Positions 1-9,413 are shown, counted from the stretch's first letter. The stretch is DNA of 64,000 nucleotides from Holdemanella sp. MSK.7.32 (GCF_024460475.1 NZ_JANFYN010000007.1:9050-73049); one strand, 5' to 3'. Made by a program: numbers and translations. The notes: generated by a model from the sequence alone, not told the origin.

Positions 1-1
1 C

Positions 2-373
2 GCCGGAATCACAAGTTTAATCAACATGCTTGAAGCTGTGTGTGAGTCTTGGCAACACCGCTTTCACATTTCGAGAAAGAATGCTGTTTTACTTTGTGGC
101 ATTATCACATTCGCCATATCTGTATGTATTGAAAATGGTGATATTGTAGGTAAATGGATGGATGTTGTCACAATCTACATTATTCCTTTTGCAGCACTAC
201 TTGGAGCCATTACCATTTACTATATTTTAGGCTGGAACGCTTTAAAACAAGAATTAGATAAAGGAAGAAAAAAGCCGGTAGGACCGACTTTTAAATTCTT
301 AGGCAAATATGTATATGTATTTCTTGCCATCATTATTTTGATTTTGGGAATTCTTTATAACGGTATTGGCTAA
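2..373 (+). CDS. Na+-dependent transporter (neurotransmitter:sodium symporter family), 3' part only
   Basis: The reading frame is open from the window edge, so only the C-terminal ~123 residues are present. They resemble the last transmembrane segments of bacterial NSS/SNF transporters: a Ser-Leu-x-x-x-Leu-Glu-Ala-Val segment, then a basic 'SRKNAVLLCG' stretch that opens a membrane helix, then two further hydrophobic helices and a short tail. The family imports amino acids or amines with Na+ at the cytoplasmic membrane. The substrate cannot be read from this part. The gene overlaps the convergent phosphoesterase by about 40 bp. No terminator separates the two. Confidence 0.75.
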   Translation, partial: AGITSLINMLEAVCESWQHRFHISRKNAVLLCGIITFAISVCIENGDIVGKWMDVVTIYIIPFAALLGAITIYYILGWNALKQELDKGRKKPVGPTFKFLGKYVYVFLAIIILILGILYNGIG

Positions 374-878
374 GCGTTTCTAAATCTTTCCAAGTAAATA
401 CACAGTCCTCTAGTATCATATAACTATGAGGGCTGTTTTCTTTTGGAATCGAAACAGATCCTGGATTCATATAAATAATACCATCTCGATCTTCAAGGGT
501 AGGAACATGGGTATGTCCACATAGTAATATATCCCCCATTTTTAATTTAACAGGTTCTAAATGTCCATGTGTACAATAGATAAAAAGTCCGTTTATATCT
601 AACACAGAATAATCTGCTAAACATGGAAAATCCAATACCATTTGATCGACTTCACAATCACAATTTCCACGAACACATAAAATCGAGTCTGATATGGAAT
701 TCAACATCTCAATCACTTTTTTAGGTGCATAATCTTTTGGTAAATCATTTCTAGGGCCATGATATAAAATATCCCCCAATAAAATCAATCGATCTGGTTT
801 TTCGTATTTGTAAGCATCCATTAGTTTTTGACAATAATAACTTGAACCATGGATGTCACTTGCGATCATATACTTCAT
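333..878 (-). CDS. yfcE: YfcE-type metallophosphoesterase
   Basis: A 181-residue calcineurin-like phosphodiesterase. The metal-binding blocks are in order: Asp8-x-His10, Gly35-Asp36, a Gly-Asn-Cys-Asp block in the middle, a lone His in 'THGH' and a C-terminal Gly-His-Thr-His. The length matches the YfcE/YsnB family (about 160-185 aa). E. coli YfcE hydrolyses model phosphodiesters and its physiological substrate is unknown. The enzyme should be cytosolic and Mn-dependent, as no signal peptide is visible. A second, shorter family member lies at 20251-20745. Confidence 0.85.
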   Translation of the reverse strand: MKYMIASDIHGSSYYCQKLMDAYKYEKPDRLILLGDILYHGPRNDLPKDYAPKKVIEMLNSISDSILCVRGNCDCEVDQMVLDFPCLADYSVLDINGLFIYCTHGHLEPVKLKMGDILLCGHTHVPTLEDRDGIIYMNPGSVSIPKENSPHSYMILEDCVFTWKDLETLSQYRYKEFPKSK

Positions 879-900
879 TAAATTTCACTCCCCTTTAAGA

Positions 901-925
901 AAAAAGAATGCCGAAGCATTCTTTT
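901..925 (-). terminator. Rho-independent terminator of pfp
   Basis: On the minus strand GAATGC-TTCG-GCATTC is followed by a run of T, just past the pfp stop codon. The tetraloop is of the very stable UUCG type. Confidence 0.8.
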
Positions 926-930
926 ATTTA

Positions 931-2580
931 TTATTCACCTTTTTCTAAAGCTAATGTACGAGTTGTTAAATCACATACTTCAGTTGGTCCATAGTATTGG
1001 ATAGCTCCTGGATAAGTATATGCAGTTTCAACAGCCCATGTATCACGGTTTGCTTCGAAATATTTGAATGGTTTTCCATCTAATTCAACCAATGCTTTTT
1101 TGATAACTGGTTTATCTTCACCATTACGACGTTCGATATTCATCATCTTAGTGATTGGCATACCACCAGCAACCCATTCTTCAGCTGGTTTAGATAAGTT
1201 AGATACTTTTGATAAATATCCATTATATCCATATTGGATCAACATGAATGCGTTGTATCCTAATGAGTAACAATAGTCAGCATCAAAGTTTGATGGGAAT
1301 GCACAACGTCCTTCGTATCCAAAGAAGTGGTGTAATGCATTGAATTTACCTGTAAATCCTCTTTCAGTTAATTTATCTTTAACTAAAGCTGAGAACAATT
1401 TTTCTGATTCAATTAAAGATACCTGTACGTTTCCGTGTGGATCTCTTTCTAAGAATAATTGTTGTTGGATAGTTTGAGGTAAGATTGCGAATACAGCCAT
1501 TGATTCAGCAGTTAAACCTTTTTCAATGAATGCATATTTTTCTTCCCAGCTACCTAATGCGTTAAATTCTTCTGTTTTGTTTCCAGCTAATAATTCGTTG
1601 ATTTCAGCAATCAATGCTTTAAATTCTGGAACAAATTCAACTACACCTTCAGGGATGATTGCAACACCGAAGTTGTTTCCATTTGCAGAACGTTTTTCAA
1701 CAGCATCTGCAATGTAGTCAGCGATTTCAGATAAAGATTGTTTTTTAGCAGCAACTTCTTCTGAAATTAAGCAAATGTTTGGTTGAGTTTCTAAAGCACA
1801 TTCCAAAGCTACGTGACTTGCACTACGTCCCATAACTTTTACAAAGTGCCAGTATTTTTTAGCAGAGTTTGCATCACGTTCGATGTTTCCGATTAATTCG
1901 CTATATGTTTTAGTTGCAGTATCGAATCCAAATGAACATTCGATGTCTTCGTTTTTCAAGTCACCATCGATAGTTTTTGGACAACCGATAACTTGAACAC
2001 CTGTATTGTGAGCAGCAAAGTATTCAGCTAATACAGCAGCGTTTGTATTTGAGTCATCACCACCGATAATTACGATAGCAGTGATTCCGTGTTTTTCACA
2101 AACTTTTGCAGCAACTGCGAATTGTTCTTCAGTTTCTAATTTTGTACGTCCAGATCCGATAATATCAAATCCACCAGTATTTCTGTATGCATCGATATAA
2201 GCATCATCGAATTCTACATAGTTGTCTTCTAATAATCCAATAGGACCATTTTTAAATCCGTAAAGAACATTTTCTTTACTAGTAGCTTTTAATGCATCAT
2301 ATAGACCACAAATAACGTTGTGTCCACCAGGTGCTTGTCCACCAGATAAGATTACACCTACAACTTGTTTTTTAGCTGCAGAAGTATTTTCTCCTTTTTC
2401 GAATGTGATTTCTTTTTCTCCGTAAGTGTTAGGGAATAAAGCCGCGATTTTTTCTTGGTCTGCAACACTTTGAGTTGCGTTTCCTTCCTTAACACAGATT
2501 TCTGAAATACCATTTCTTAACATTCCAGGCAATTTTGGACTGTATTGGTATCTAGCTTTTTGAAGTGGTGATTGATTCAT
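931..2580 (-). CDS. pfp: Pyrophosphate--fructose-6-phosphate 1-phosphotransferase
   Basis: A long-form (549 aa) phosphofructokinase of the PPi-dependent, plant-beta-like clade. It carries the GGDDSN motif, where ATP-dependent enzymes have GGDGS/T, and PKTIDGD, where the Lys favours PPi. It also has the substrate loop MGRSASH and the C-terminal GYEGR block. It reversibly phosphorylates fructose-6-phosphate in glycolysis, saving ATP. It is monocistronic, with AAGGAG ahead of the ATG and its own terminator. This form is common in anaerobic Firmicutes. Whether it is the only PFK of the organism cannot be seen here. Confidence 0.95.
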   Translation of the reverse strand: MNQSPLQKARYQYSPKLPGMLRNGISEICVKEGNATQSVADQEKIAALFPNTYGEKEITFEKGENTSAAKKQVVGVILSGGQAPGGHNVICGLYDALKATSKENVLYGFKNGPIGLLEDNYVEFDDAYIDAYRNTGGFDIIGSGRTKLETEEQFAVAAKVCEKHGITAIVIIGGDDSNTNAAVLAEYFAAHNTGVQVIGCPKTIDGDLKNEDIECSFGFDTATKTYSELIGNIERDANSAKKYWHFVKVMGRSASHVALECALETQPNICLISEEVAAKKQSLSEIADYIADAVEKRSANGNNFGVAIIPEGVVEFVPEFKALIAEINELLAGNKTEEFNALGSWEEKYAFIEKGLTAESMAVFAILPQTIQQQLFLERDPHGNVQVSLIESEKLFSALVKDKLTERGFTGKFNALHHFFGYEGRCAFPSNFDADYCYSLGYNAFMLIQYGYNGYLSKVSNLSKPAEEWVAGGMPITKMMNIERRNGEDKPVIKKALVELDGKPFKYFEANRDTWAVETAYTYPGAIQYYGPTEVCDLTTRTLALEKGE

Positions 2581-2668
2581 TTTTATATCTCCTTTTCAAT
2601 TTATACCTACATTAAAAATTTTATAACACTTTGCCCAAAAAGTAAATAGAGCACCCCATCCAAGGCCT

Positions 2669-3322
2669 TTATTCAAGGTTTGAATTTAAATATTCCTTAC
2701 TAATTTCTTTTTGTAGATACTCAAAAAACAATCCAATATGATACCCATCAGCTACGGCATGCGCAATTGTGATATTTAGCGGCATTTGATTCTTTTCATC
2801 ATATTTTCCGGCTGTGATGATTGGAAAGAAGGCAGCACCCCCATTGACCACGCGACTTGAAACCGCAGTAAATGCAGTCCATGGTGTACATGAAACACAA
2901 TAAAAGTTTGCAGGTTGGCCTTCCTTTACTTTGATTCCCCTTTTTGTTTTACCTAATTCCATATCAGAAGTAATATTTTTGTAGAAAGAATCAAAATCAT
3001 CCGTAAAATCGGTCCAACAATCCGAAAATGTATGATCTTCTTCATGGAAAATCGTATAGTTAGGAACCAAAGAATCCCACACACATAAATCTCCATTTTT
3101 ATCTTTAAACATTTTAAAGTTCTCAATTCGATTTAATACTTTAGTCACACAATAAATCAACGTGGGATAAAATTTATATCCATTTGTATGACAAAAAGTT
3201 AATAACTCACTCACATCCATATTGGCCGTCATATTGACTTCAACATTTAAACTGTTTGTATAATACAAATAATGCTCTTTACGAGCCCATTGCTCTAAAT
3301 CAATTTTTCTATATCTACACAT
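2669..3322 (-). CDS. Chloramphenicol acetyltransferase-like O-acetyltransferase
   Basis: A 217-residue member of the CatA trimeric acetyltransferase family, of normal length. The catalytic signature HHxxxDG is present as AHAVADG: the general-base His188 and Asp192-Gly193 are kept, but the first His is Ala. A 'PWTAFTAV' block corresponds to the region that carries the CoA/substrate-contacting Ser in CAT. SD AGGAG precedes the ATG. It lies 8 bp downstream of the DMT transporter gene, so the two probably form one transcript. Chloramphenicol activity is possible but unproven. Many chromosomal relatives have unknown acceptors. Confidence 0.75.
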   Translation of the reverse strand: MCRYRKIDLEQWARKEHYLYYTNSLNVEVNMTANMDVSELLTFCHTNGYKFYPTLIYCVTKVLNRIENFKMFKDKNGDLCVWDSLVPNYTIFHEEDHTFSDCWTDFTDDFDSFYKNITSDMELGKTKRGIKVKEGQPANFYCVSCTPWTAFTAVSSRVVNGGAAFFPIITAGKYDEKNQMPLNITIAHAVADGYHIGLFFEYLQKEISKEYLNSNLE

Positions 3323-3330
3323 AAACTCTC

Positions 3331-4194
3331 CTATATCATTGTCATAATTACAGTACCCACTGTAATCAAAATTAAACCTAGTAATGCCTTCTTAGATAGC
3401 TTTTCATGAAATACAACACGAGAAAAACCAATTGTTACAAGTATACTCAATTTATCAATGGGAACCACCACACTTGCAGGTCCATCCTGTAAAGCACGAT
3501 AAAAACATATCCAAGATGCTCCTGTCGCAAAGCCAGATAAGATAATAAATAATAATTCTTTAATATCAATAGATTTTATTTCAGACTGCTTATTTTTCAC
3601 AAATACCATAAGCCAGGCCATGACTAATACAACACTTGTACGAATGGCCGTACCTAAATTAGAATCAATTCCAGAAATACCAATCTTACCTAAAATTGAT
3701 GTAAGGCTCGCAAATACAGCTGACAAAATTGCATACATCAACCAGCTTTTATCTGAAGAATTAGATTCAGACTCATCTTTTCGAGTAATCATCAACATCG
3801 TACCTACACCGATCATGCATACACAGCCAATTTTAGCTAAAGACAAGCCTTCATGAAAGAAAATTAAAGCCAGTAATATTGTTAAAATCGTACTGGACTT
3901 ATCAATTGGAACCACCTTATTCACATTCCCATTTTGTAAAGCCTTAAAATAACATAGCCAGCTAGCTCCTGTTGCGATTCCAGACAAAACTAGAAACAAC
4001 AAAGTTTTTCCACTGATATCCGTAATACCGGATATAGTTCCAGTTAAAAGAACAAGAATCCACGAAAAAACTAAAACCACAATGGTACGTATGGCGGTTG
4101 CCACATCGGAATCTGTTTTTGAAATCCCACATTTTGCGAGTATTGAAGTGATTCCTGCAAAAAAGGCAGAACCTGTCGCATATAAAATCCACAT
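3331..4194 (-). CDS. EamA/DMT-superfamily transporter
   Basis: About 287 residues with ten hydrophobic helices made of two homologous EamA repeats. Each repeat opens with a similar 'SILxKxGIS' motif (near residues 20 and 165), the typical internal duplication of drug/metabolite transporters. I place the start at the ATG at 4194, preceded by GGGTGA. A TTG four codons upstream is an alternative. The gene is cotranscribed with the CAT-like gene downstream. The substrate is unknown; metabolite or drug export is the family role. Confidence 0.8.
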   Translation of the reverse strand: MWILYATGSAFFAGITSILAKCGISKTDSDVATAIRTIVVLVFSWILVLLTGTISGITDISGKTLLFLVLSGIATGASWLCYFKALQNGNVNKVVPIDKSSTILTILLALIFFHEGLSLAKIGCVCMIGVGTMLMITRKDESESNSSDKSWLMYAILSAVFASLTSILGKIGISGIDSNLGTAIRTSVVLVMAWLMVFVKNKQSEIKSIDIKELLFIILSGFATGASWICFYRALQDGPASVVVPIDKLSILVTIGFSRVVFHEKLSKKALLGLILITVGTVIMTMI

Positions 4195-4251
4195 AGTATC
4201 ACCCAAATGAAATTTTATACCTCATAATCCTTTAATACAAATACAAAAAGG

Positions 4252-4275
4252 AAGCAGTGCCTAAACTACTTCCAA
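4252..4275 (-). terminator. Terminator overlapping the bcp stop
   Basis: An imperfect GGAAG...CTTCC hairpin followed on the minus strand by TTTTT. It overlaps the last codons of the peroxiredoxin gene. Confidence 0.5.
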
Positions 4276-4713
4276 CATATTTTCAGCATCATTGGCCGCT
4301 TTTACTTTATCATTTGCACGAACAATAATTCCAGATTCATCTATTAGATACGTTGTACGAACCACACCCATTGATACCTTTCCATAATTCTTCTTTTCTT
4401 TCCATACATCATAAGCTTCAATCACTTTTCTTTCTGGATCTGCCAACAAAGTAAAGGCAAGGCCATACTTTTCTTGAAACTTCTTATGAGAAGCCACTGT
4501 ATCTTTACTGACCCCTAAAATGACAGCTCCTTTTTCTAAGAATTGTGGATATCTTTCAGAAAAACCACAAGCCTGTTTTGTACACCCAGCCGTATTATCC
4601 TTTGGATAAAAATATAAGATAACCTTTTTACCTTTATAATCACTTAATTTATGCATCACACCATCTTGATCAGGCAGTTCAAAATCAGGTGCTTGAATTC
4701 CAATTTCTAACAT
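4261..4713 (-). CDS. bcp: Thioredoxin-dependent peroxiredoxin (Bcp/PrxQ)
   Basis: A 150-residue AhpC/TSA-fold protein that reduces hydroperoxides using thioredoxin. Peroxidatic Cys44 lies in 'DNTAGCT' and the resolving Cys49 five residues later, the hallmark of atypical 2-Cys PrxQ/Bcp. The downstream Arg in 'VVRTTYL' fits the active-site Arg. No signal peptide is visible, so it is cytosolic. It is followed by its own hairpin and is likely monocistronic. Confidence 0.92.
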   Translation of the reverse strand: MLEIGIQAPDFELPDQDGVMHKLSDYKGKKVILYFYPKDNTAGCTKQACGFSERYPQFLEKGAVILGVSKDTVASHKKFQEKYGLAFTLLADPERKVIEAYDVWKEKKNYGKVSMGVVRTTYLIDESGIIVRANDKVKAANDAENMLEVV

Positions 4714-4799
4714 ATATATTCTCCGTTCTGTTACACAAATTATAGCATTCCAAACAATTTAAACATACCCATATGCACAAAAGGAAGTATACTTGCTTC

Positions 4800-6020
4800 C
4801 TAACGTTTTTTCTTACTCATTTTACTTGATCTGAATTGTGCTTGTCTTTGGGCCTTTTTTGTAGGCTTTGCGTTGAATTGTTTCTTTTCTAATACGCAAA
4901 CACTTTCAATATGATCTGTATAAGGGAATAAATCCACTAATTCTAGTTTATTTGTGACATAACCTTGTTTTCTAAATTGATTTAAATCACGAACCTGTGT
5001 TCTTGGATCGCAAGAAATGTACAGAATCTTTCTTGGATTTAAAGCGGTTGCGCACTCAATAAAATCTTTTGTCGTACCTGCACGAGGTGGATCTAAAATG
5101 ATCGCATCATAATGATTGTGATATTTTCTTGCCTGGCGCATAAACTCGGTTGAATCCATCGCAACAAATTCAATATTTTTGATTTTATTTTGTTTCGCAT
5201 TGTATTTTGCGTTTTCAATCGCATCCGGATTGACTTCTACACCCATGACTTTCTTACAAGAATCTGTCATTGTTAAACCAATTGTACCAACACCACAATA
5301 TGTATCTAGTACTGTATCCGTTTCCTTTAAATCTAACATTTTCTTAGCTAAGCCATACAATACTTCACATTGTTCAGAATGAATCTGATAGAACGAATTG
5401 TGTGAAAACGCGATGTCTAAACCACATAACTCATCATGAATCATACCATCCCCATATAAAACAATAGCTTCATCCTGCAAAACAATACTTGTCTTTCTAG
5501 GATTGATATTTTGTACAATTGTTTTAATTTGTGGAAATTCACTCGTTAATACACGCACCATATTTTTTCTTGAAGGAAAAATTTTCTGACTTGTGACAAA
5601 TACAACCATCACTTCATCTGTTTTATGTCCCCAACGAATCAATACATGGCGCAATAAACCAGTCCCTGTTCTTTCGTTGTACAATTCTAATTTCATAGAG
5701 CCAACAAGTTCTGTTATCTTGTTGATAATTTCATTGACAAGTTTTGGCTGCATTATACAATTTTCAGTCTTCACAACACGATGCGAATGAGGCGCATATA
5801 AACCTGAATATACTTTTCCTTTATCTTTCGCAAAACCAATAATCACTTTATTACGATAATGTGTATCATTCTTTGCCATATGCACATCGCCAACGCGAAC
5901 CTTTAAATGTGCTTTTTCAACCAATTCTTCCACATCTTTTTTCTTTTTATCTGCCTGCATACTCGGCTTCAGTTTTAAAAGTGAACATCCACCGCATATT
6001 TTTTCTACTTTACACTTCAC
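4800..6020 (-). CDS. rlmD: 23S rRNA (uracil-C5)-methyltransferase, RumA/RlmD family
   Basis: A 406-residue TrmA/RumA-family enzyme. Cys3, Cys9 and Cys12, with a further Cys in 'TENCI', fit the [4Fe-4S] site of RumA-type enzymes. The SAM-binding 'DTYCGVGTIGL', the 'LDPPRAG' motif and the catalytic Cys in 'YISCDP' are all present. The N-terminal TRAM domain seen in many Gram-positive homologues is missing, because the protein opens directly with the Fe-S cysteines. A basic Lys/Arg-rich tail probably contacts RNA. The start overlaps the upstream HAD gene by 11 bp, so the two are translationally coupled. Whether it modifies U747, U1939 or both cannot be decided from sequence. Confidence 0.85.
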   Translation of the reverse strand: MKCKVEKICGGCSLLKLKPSMQADKKKKDVEELVEKAHLKVRVGDVHMAKNDTHYRNKVIIGFAKDKGKVYSGLYAPHSHRVVKTENCIMQPKLVNEIINKITELVGSMKLELYNERTGTGLLRHVLIRWGHKTDEVMVVFVTSQKIFPSRKNMVRVLTSEFPQIKTIVQNINPRKTSIVLQDEAIVLYGDGMIHDELCGLDIAFSHNSFYQIHSEQCEVLYGLAKKMLDLKETDTVLDTYCGVGTIGLTMTDSCKKVMGVEVNPDAIENAKYNAKQNKIKNIEFVAMDSTEFMRQARKYHNHYDAIILDPPRAGTTKDFIECATALNPRKILYISCDPRTQVRDLNQFRKQGYVTNKLELVDLFPYTDHIESVCVLEKKQFNAKPTKKAQRQAQFRSSKMSKKKR

Positions 6021-6603
6021 TAATTTTCTCCTTTATTAAGTCAATAACCTTACTTGAATCTTTAACTTCAATTGTTTCAAATCCCAAATTACTTGCTGCA
6101 ACTACATTCTCTTTTCGATCATCTAAAAATAAACATTCAGATGCCTTAAGATCATATTTTTTTAATAATATATGAAATATTTCTGGATCCGGTTTAATCT
6201 TCTTATATTCATAAGAAAAAACACCGCCATCTATATTATCAAACACACCACAACTTCTCAAATACTTTGTATCATCTTCTGGAATATTTGAAAGAATATA
6301 TACATTGTATCCTAAAGTTTTTAGTTCTTTAATATACGCAACATTATCTTTTAGTGGAATCACAAATTCTGTCCAATGATACATCAATTCTTTAATATTT
6401 AACTCTAATTCAGGAAATTGTTTTACTCCCTTTTCAATCATTTCTTCCACTGAATAGAGTCCTTGATCATACTCATTCCATAAAGAATCAAAATAGAATG
6501 ATTTCACTTCCTCTTGTCTTTCATTAAAGAAGCTATAAATCAATTCATTTGAATCAAATTTAACCAATACATTTCCTAAATCAAATACTATATTTTTCAG
6601 CAT
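6010..6603 (-). CDS. HAD-superfamily phosphatase (subfamily IA)
   Basis: 197 residues. Motif I is DLGNVLV at residues 8-14, where Gly-Asn replace the usual Asp-Gly, as in the YihX-like branch. Motif II Ser lies in 'YILSNIP', Lys in 'KIKPDPEIF' and motif IV in 'FLDDRKEN'. A helical cap domain sits between motifs I and II. E. coli YihX acts on alpha-glucose-1-phosphate; the substrate here is unknown. It is transcribed with rlmD and diverges from the deformylase gene. Confidence 0.8.
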   Translation of the reverse strand: MLKNIVFDLGNVLVKFDSNELIYSFFNERQEEVKSFYFDSLWNEYDQGLYSVEEMIEKGVKQFPELELNIKELMYHWTEFVIPLKDNVAYIKELKTLGYNVYILSNIPEDDTKYLRSCGVFDNIDGGVFSYEYKKIKPDPEIFHILLKKYDLKASECLFLDDRKENVVAASNLGFETIEVKDSSKVIDLIKEKISEV

Positions 6604-6667
6604 ATGCCAATTATACTTGAAAAAAACATCTAAAACAAATATGATTTTTGAAGAAAAGAGGTATGTT

Positions 6668-7078
6668 ATGATTAAACCAATAATGAAAGATGAAGCTTTC
6701 TTAGCTATTAAATCATCTCCCGCTACAAAAATGGATACACAAGTGGCTCAAGATTTAAAAGATACATTACAAGCTTATAGTGATCGATGCGTAGGCATGG
6801 CTGCCAATATGATTGGTGTTTCTAAAAATATTATTATCTTTGCGATTGGACCTGCACAAATTGTGATGTATAATCCAAAAATCACAAAGAAATCTAGACC
6901 TTACAAAGTCAAAGAAGGTTGCTTATCCCTAGAGGGTGAAAGAAATACAACTCGTTATGAAAATATTACTGTTGAATATCAAGATGAATCTTTTAAAAAG
7001 TGTAAACAATCCTATTCTGGTTTTGTTGCTCAAATCATTCAACATGAAATTGATCACTGCAATGGTATCATCATTTAA
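6668..7078 (+). CDS. def: Peptide deformylase-like protein
   Basis: 136 residues from the ATG at 6668, which has AGAGG at good spacing; an ATG 17 codons upstream has no SD. The three PDF motifs are present: 'GMAANMIG' at 43-50 (Asn where canonical enzymes have Gln), 'EGCLS' at 83-87 with the metal-ligand Cys85, and 'HEIDH' at 126-130. It would remove formyl groups from nascent peptides. The shortness and the Gln-to-Asn change are typical of a second, minor deformylase in Firmicutes, so another def gene elsewhere is likely. Confidence 0.85.
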   Translation: MIKPIMKDEAFLAIKSSPATKMDTQVAQDLKDTLQAYSDRCVGMAANMIGVSKNIIIFAIGPAQIVMYNPKITKKSRPYKVKEGCLSLEGERNTTRYENITVEYQDESFKKCKQSYSGFVAQIIQHEIDHCNGIII

Positions 7079-7079
7079 T

Positions 7080-7104
7080 AAAGCCAGGAAAAACCTGGCT
7101 TTTT
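7080..7104 (+). terminator. Terminator of the deformylase gene
   Basis: AGCCAGG-AAAAA-CCTGGCT followed by T5. The symmetric A/T flanks may let it also serve the convergent gene. Confidence 0.85.
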
Positions 7105-7393
7105 ATATAATTTGAATAATTCGATCTTTTAGATCCTCTAAATATAAAGGTTTACTAATATGCCCATTCATACCAGCCTCGTAACATTTCTGAATATCTT
7201 GCATATACGCATTGGCACTCATCGCAAGGATTGGAATCTTTTTATCTTTTTTTCGAATTTGTAAAGTGGCCGCAACCATAACTTCTAAATCATTTGAACT
7301 TTCATTTAATACATCACGATAAAAGTTTTCCTGCTCACTTAACTTTAGTTTTCCAACACCTTCTACTTCTTTCACTAATTTTTGATACTTCAT
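7103..7393 (-). CDS. Truncated response-regulator receiver-like protein (probable remnant)
   Basis: A ~96-residue frame from an ATG with AGGTG upstream. Its C-terminal ~45 residues match the second half of a receiver domain as found in hybrid kinases: 'IPILAMSANAY' (with the conserved Ser), 'EAGMNGHISKPL' (with the conserved Lys-Pro), then the last helix. The N-terminal half does not look like a receiver and I find no phospho-acceptor Asp-containing 'MD-M-P' strand. Only about 30 bp separate it from the htpG terminator, so a dedicated promoter is doubtful. It is probably a decayed fragment of a hybrid kinase. Confidence 0.55.
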   Translation of the reverse strand: MKYQKLVKEVEGVGKLKLSEQENFYRDVLNESSNDLEVMVAATLQIRKKDKKIPILAMSANAYMQDIQKCYEAGMNGHISKPLYLEDLKDRIIQII

Positions 7394-7426
7394 AATCTTC
7401 ACCTAAACTAAATGTATCACGAATGA

Positions 7427-7457
7427 AAAAAAAAGCACAAACTCGAAAGTTTGTGCC
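7427..7457 (-). terminator. Terminator of htpG
   Basis: On the minus strand GCACAAACT-ttcg-AGTTTGTGC is followed by nine T, immediately after the htpG stop. Confidence 0.9.
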
Positions 7458-7462
7458 TAGAA

Positions 7463-9370
7463 TTATTTCACTAACAATTCACAGATCTTCTTTGAATATG
7501 CGATTGGATCTTTGATTGCGAAGCCTTCAATTAAACAAGCCTGATCATATAACACTTCAGTAACTTCTTTAACTTTATCTTTATCAGAAGCGTATAAAGT
7601 CTTCAATGTTTCAAAGATTGGATGATTTGGATTGATTTCCAAAATACGCGTAGCCTTCATTGGCATTGGACTTTGGTTAGGCATATTTGCGAAAACCTTT
7701 TCCATCTCAAAAGAAATACCTTCGCCAGCCGTTAAGCATACTGGATCCTCTGTCAATTTATTTGACAATTTAACTTCAGCAACCTCATCGCCTAAAGCTT
7801 CTTTCATGAATGTCAATAAATCTTTATTTTCTTCTTTTGATTTATTTAAAGCTTCCTTTTCTTCCTCAGTATCTAAATCTAAATCTCCTTGAGCCGCATT
7901 TCTGAACGTCTTTTCTTTGTAGTTCATCAATGTCTGCATCACAAATTCATCCACTTCATCGGTTAAATAAAGAACTTCAAATTCTTTATTCTTCAATGTT
8001 TGAACAACTGGCATCTTGTCAATCAATTCAACATCTTTACCAGATACAAAGTAAATATCTTTTTGATCCTCTTTCATACGAGAAACATATTCACTTAAAG
8101 TAACATATTTCTTTTCTCTTGAAGAGTAGAACAACAATAAATCTTGGAATTTTTCTTTATCCATACCATAGTTGTTGTAGACACCAAACTTCAAGTTTAC
8201 ACCAAATTCTTCAAAGAATTTTTCATATGCTTCACGATCTTTGGCAAGCATATTTCCAAGTTCATTCAATACTTTCTTTTCAATACGACCCGCAATCAAT
8301 TTTAATTGATGATCATGTTGAAGCATTTCACGAGAAATATTTAAAGATAAATCTTGAGAATCCACTAGACCTTTCACAAAACGCAATGAATCTGGCAACA
8401 ATTCTTCGGCATGATCCATAATGAATACGCCTCTACAATAGAGTTGAAGACCTTTCTTATAGTCTTGTGAATAGAATCCTTGAGGTAAGTGTGATGGAAT
8501 ATAAAGTAAGGCTGTAAAGCTAGTATTTCCCTCAACACTAAAATGAATCACTTTTTGAGGATCTTGATAATCATAGAAATGATCCTTGTAGAATTGATTG
8601 TATTCTTCATCTGTAATCTTCGATTTTTGACGTTTCCATAAAGGAACCATTGAGTTTAAAGTCTGATCTTCAACCACTGTTTCATATTCAGGCTTTTCAC
8701 TTTCCTCAGTACCCTCTTTCATCTTCTGAGTTTCTACATTCATCTTGATTGGATAACGAATATAGTCTGAATATTTCTTAATCAATTCTTTTAGCTCGTA
8801 TGTCTCTAAATATTTAGAATATTTTTCTTCATCTGTATCTTCTTTTAAAGTTAAAATGATTGTTGTACCATTTGTTTCCTTTGTACAAGGTGTGATTTCA
8901 TAACCATCTTCACCAGCACTTACCCATTCATAAGCTTCATCACTACCTGCTTTTTTCGTAATAACACGAACATCTTTTGCAACCATAAATGCAGAATAGA
9001 ATCCAACACCAAATTGACCAATGATATCTACATCTTCATCGTTGTTTTCTTCTTTTTTCTTCATTTCCTCTTTAAAAGCCAAAGAACCACTCTTCGCAAT
9101 TGTACCCAAGTTTTCCTCTAATTCTTCCTTTGACATACCAATACCAGTGTCCGAAATTGTTAAAGTACGAGCTTCCTTATTTGGTTCAATACGAATCTCA
9201 AATTGACTTGCATCCGCATGACCTTGACTTTCATAATAATATTTATCAATCGCATCACTCGCATTCGATACAAGTTCACGTAAGAAGATTTCCTTGTGTG
9301 TATAAATGGAATTGATCATCAAATCCAATAAACGTTTTGACTCCGCTTTAAACTGTTTTTTCTTAGCCAT
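7463..9370 (-). CDS. htpG: Hsp90-family chaperone HtpG
   Basis: 635 residues, the usual bacterial length. The N-terminal GHKL ATPase has 'RELVSNASDA' (Asn and Asp for Mg/ATP), 'DTGIGM' and the 'GQFGVGFYSAF' lid. The middle domain carries the catalytic 'NISREMLQ' Arg, and the C-terminal domain mediates dimerisation. It is a cytosolic ATP-driven chaperone. The gene is monocistronic with a strong SD (AAGGAG). The promoter has two CIRCE-type operators, so HrcA control is predicted, unlike B. subtilis htpG, which lacks CIRCE. Confidence 0.97.
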   Translation of the reverse strand: MAKKKQFKAESKRLLDLMINSIYTHKEIFLRELVSNASDAIDKYYYESQGHADASQFEIRIEPNKEARTLTISDTGIGMSKEELEENLGTIAKSGSLAFKEEMKKKEENNDEDVDIIGQFGVGFYSAFMVAKDVRVITKKAGSDEAYEWVSAGEDGYEITPCTKETNGTTIILTLKEDTDEEKYSKYLETYELKELIKKYSDYIRYPIKMNVETQKMKEGTEESEKPEYETVVEDQTLNSMVPLWKRQKSKITDEEYNQFYKDHFYDYQDPQKVIHFSVEGNTSFTALLYIPSHLPQGFYSQDYKKGLQLYCRGVFIMDHAEELLPDSLRFVKGLVDSQDLSLNISREMLQHDHQLKLIAGRIEKKVLNELGNMLAKDREAYEKFFEEFGVNLKFGVYNNYGMDKEKFQDLLLFYSSREKKYVTLSEYVSRMKEDQKDIYFVSGKDVELIDKMPVVQTLKNKEFEVLYLTDEVDEFVMQTLMNYKEKTFRNAAQGDLDLDTEEEKEALNKSKEENKDLLTFMKEALGDEVAEVKLSNKLTEDPVCLTAGEGISFEMEKVFANMPNQSPMPMKATRILEINPNHPIFETLKTLYASDKDKVKEVTEVLYDQACLIEGFAIKDPIAYSKKICELLVK

Positions 9371-9385
9371 AATACCACTCCTTCA

Positions 9386-9412
9386 TTAGCACTCTAATAT
9401 TTTGCCTGCTAA
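9386..9412 (-). promoter_or_regulatory. CIRCE operator 1 (HrcA) at the htpG transcription start
   Basis: TTAGCACTC-9 nt-GCCTGCTAA on the plus strand. The consensus is TTAGCACTC-N9-GAGTGCTAA, giving 16 of 18 matches. It sits just downstream of the -10, over the start site. Confidence 0.85.
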
Positions 9413-9413
9413 T

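Noticed and set aside
8119..8421. A 100-codon plus-strand frame inside htpG
   Set aside because: It is fully contained in a well-conserved gene on the opposite strand and has no SD.
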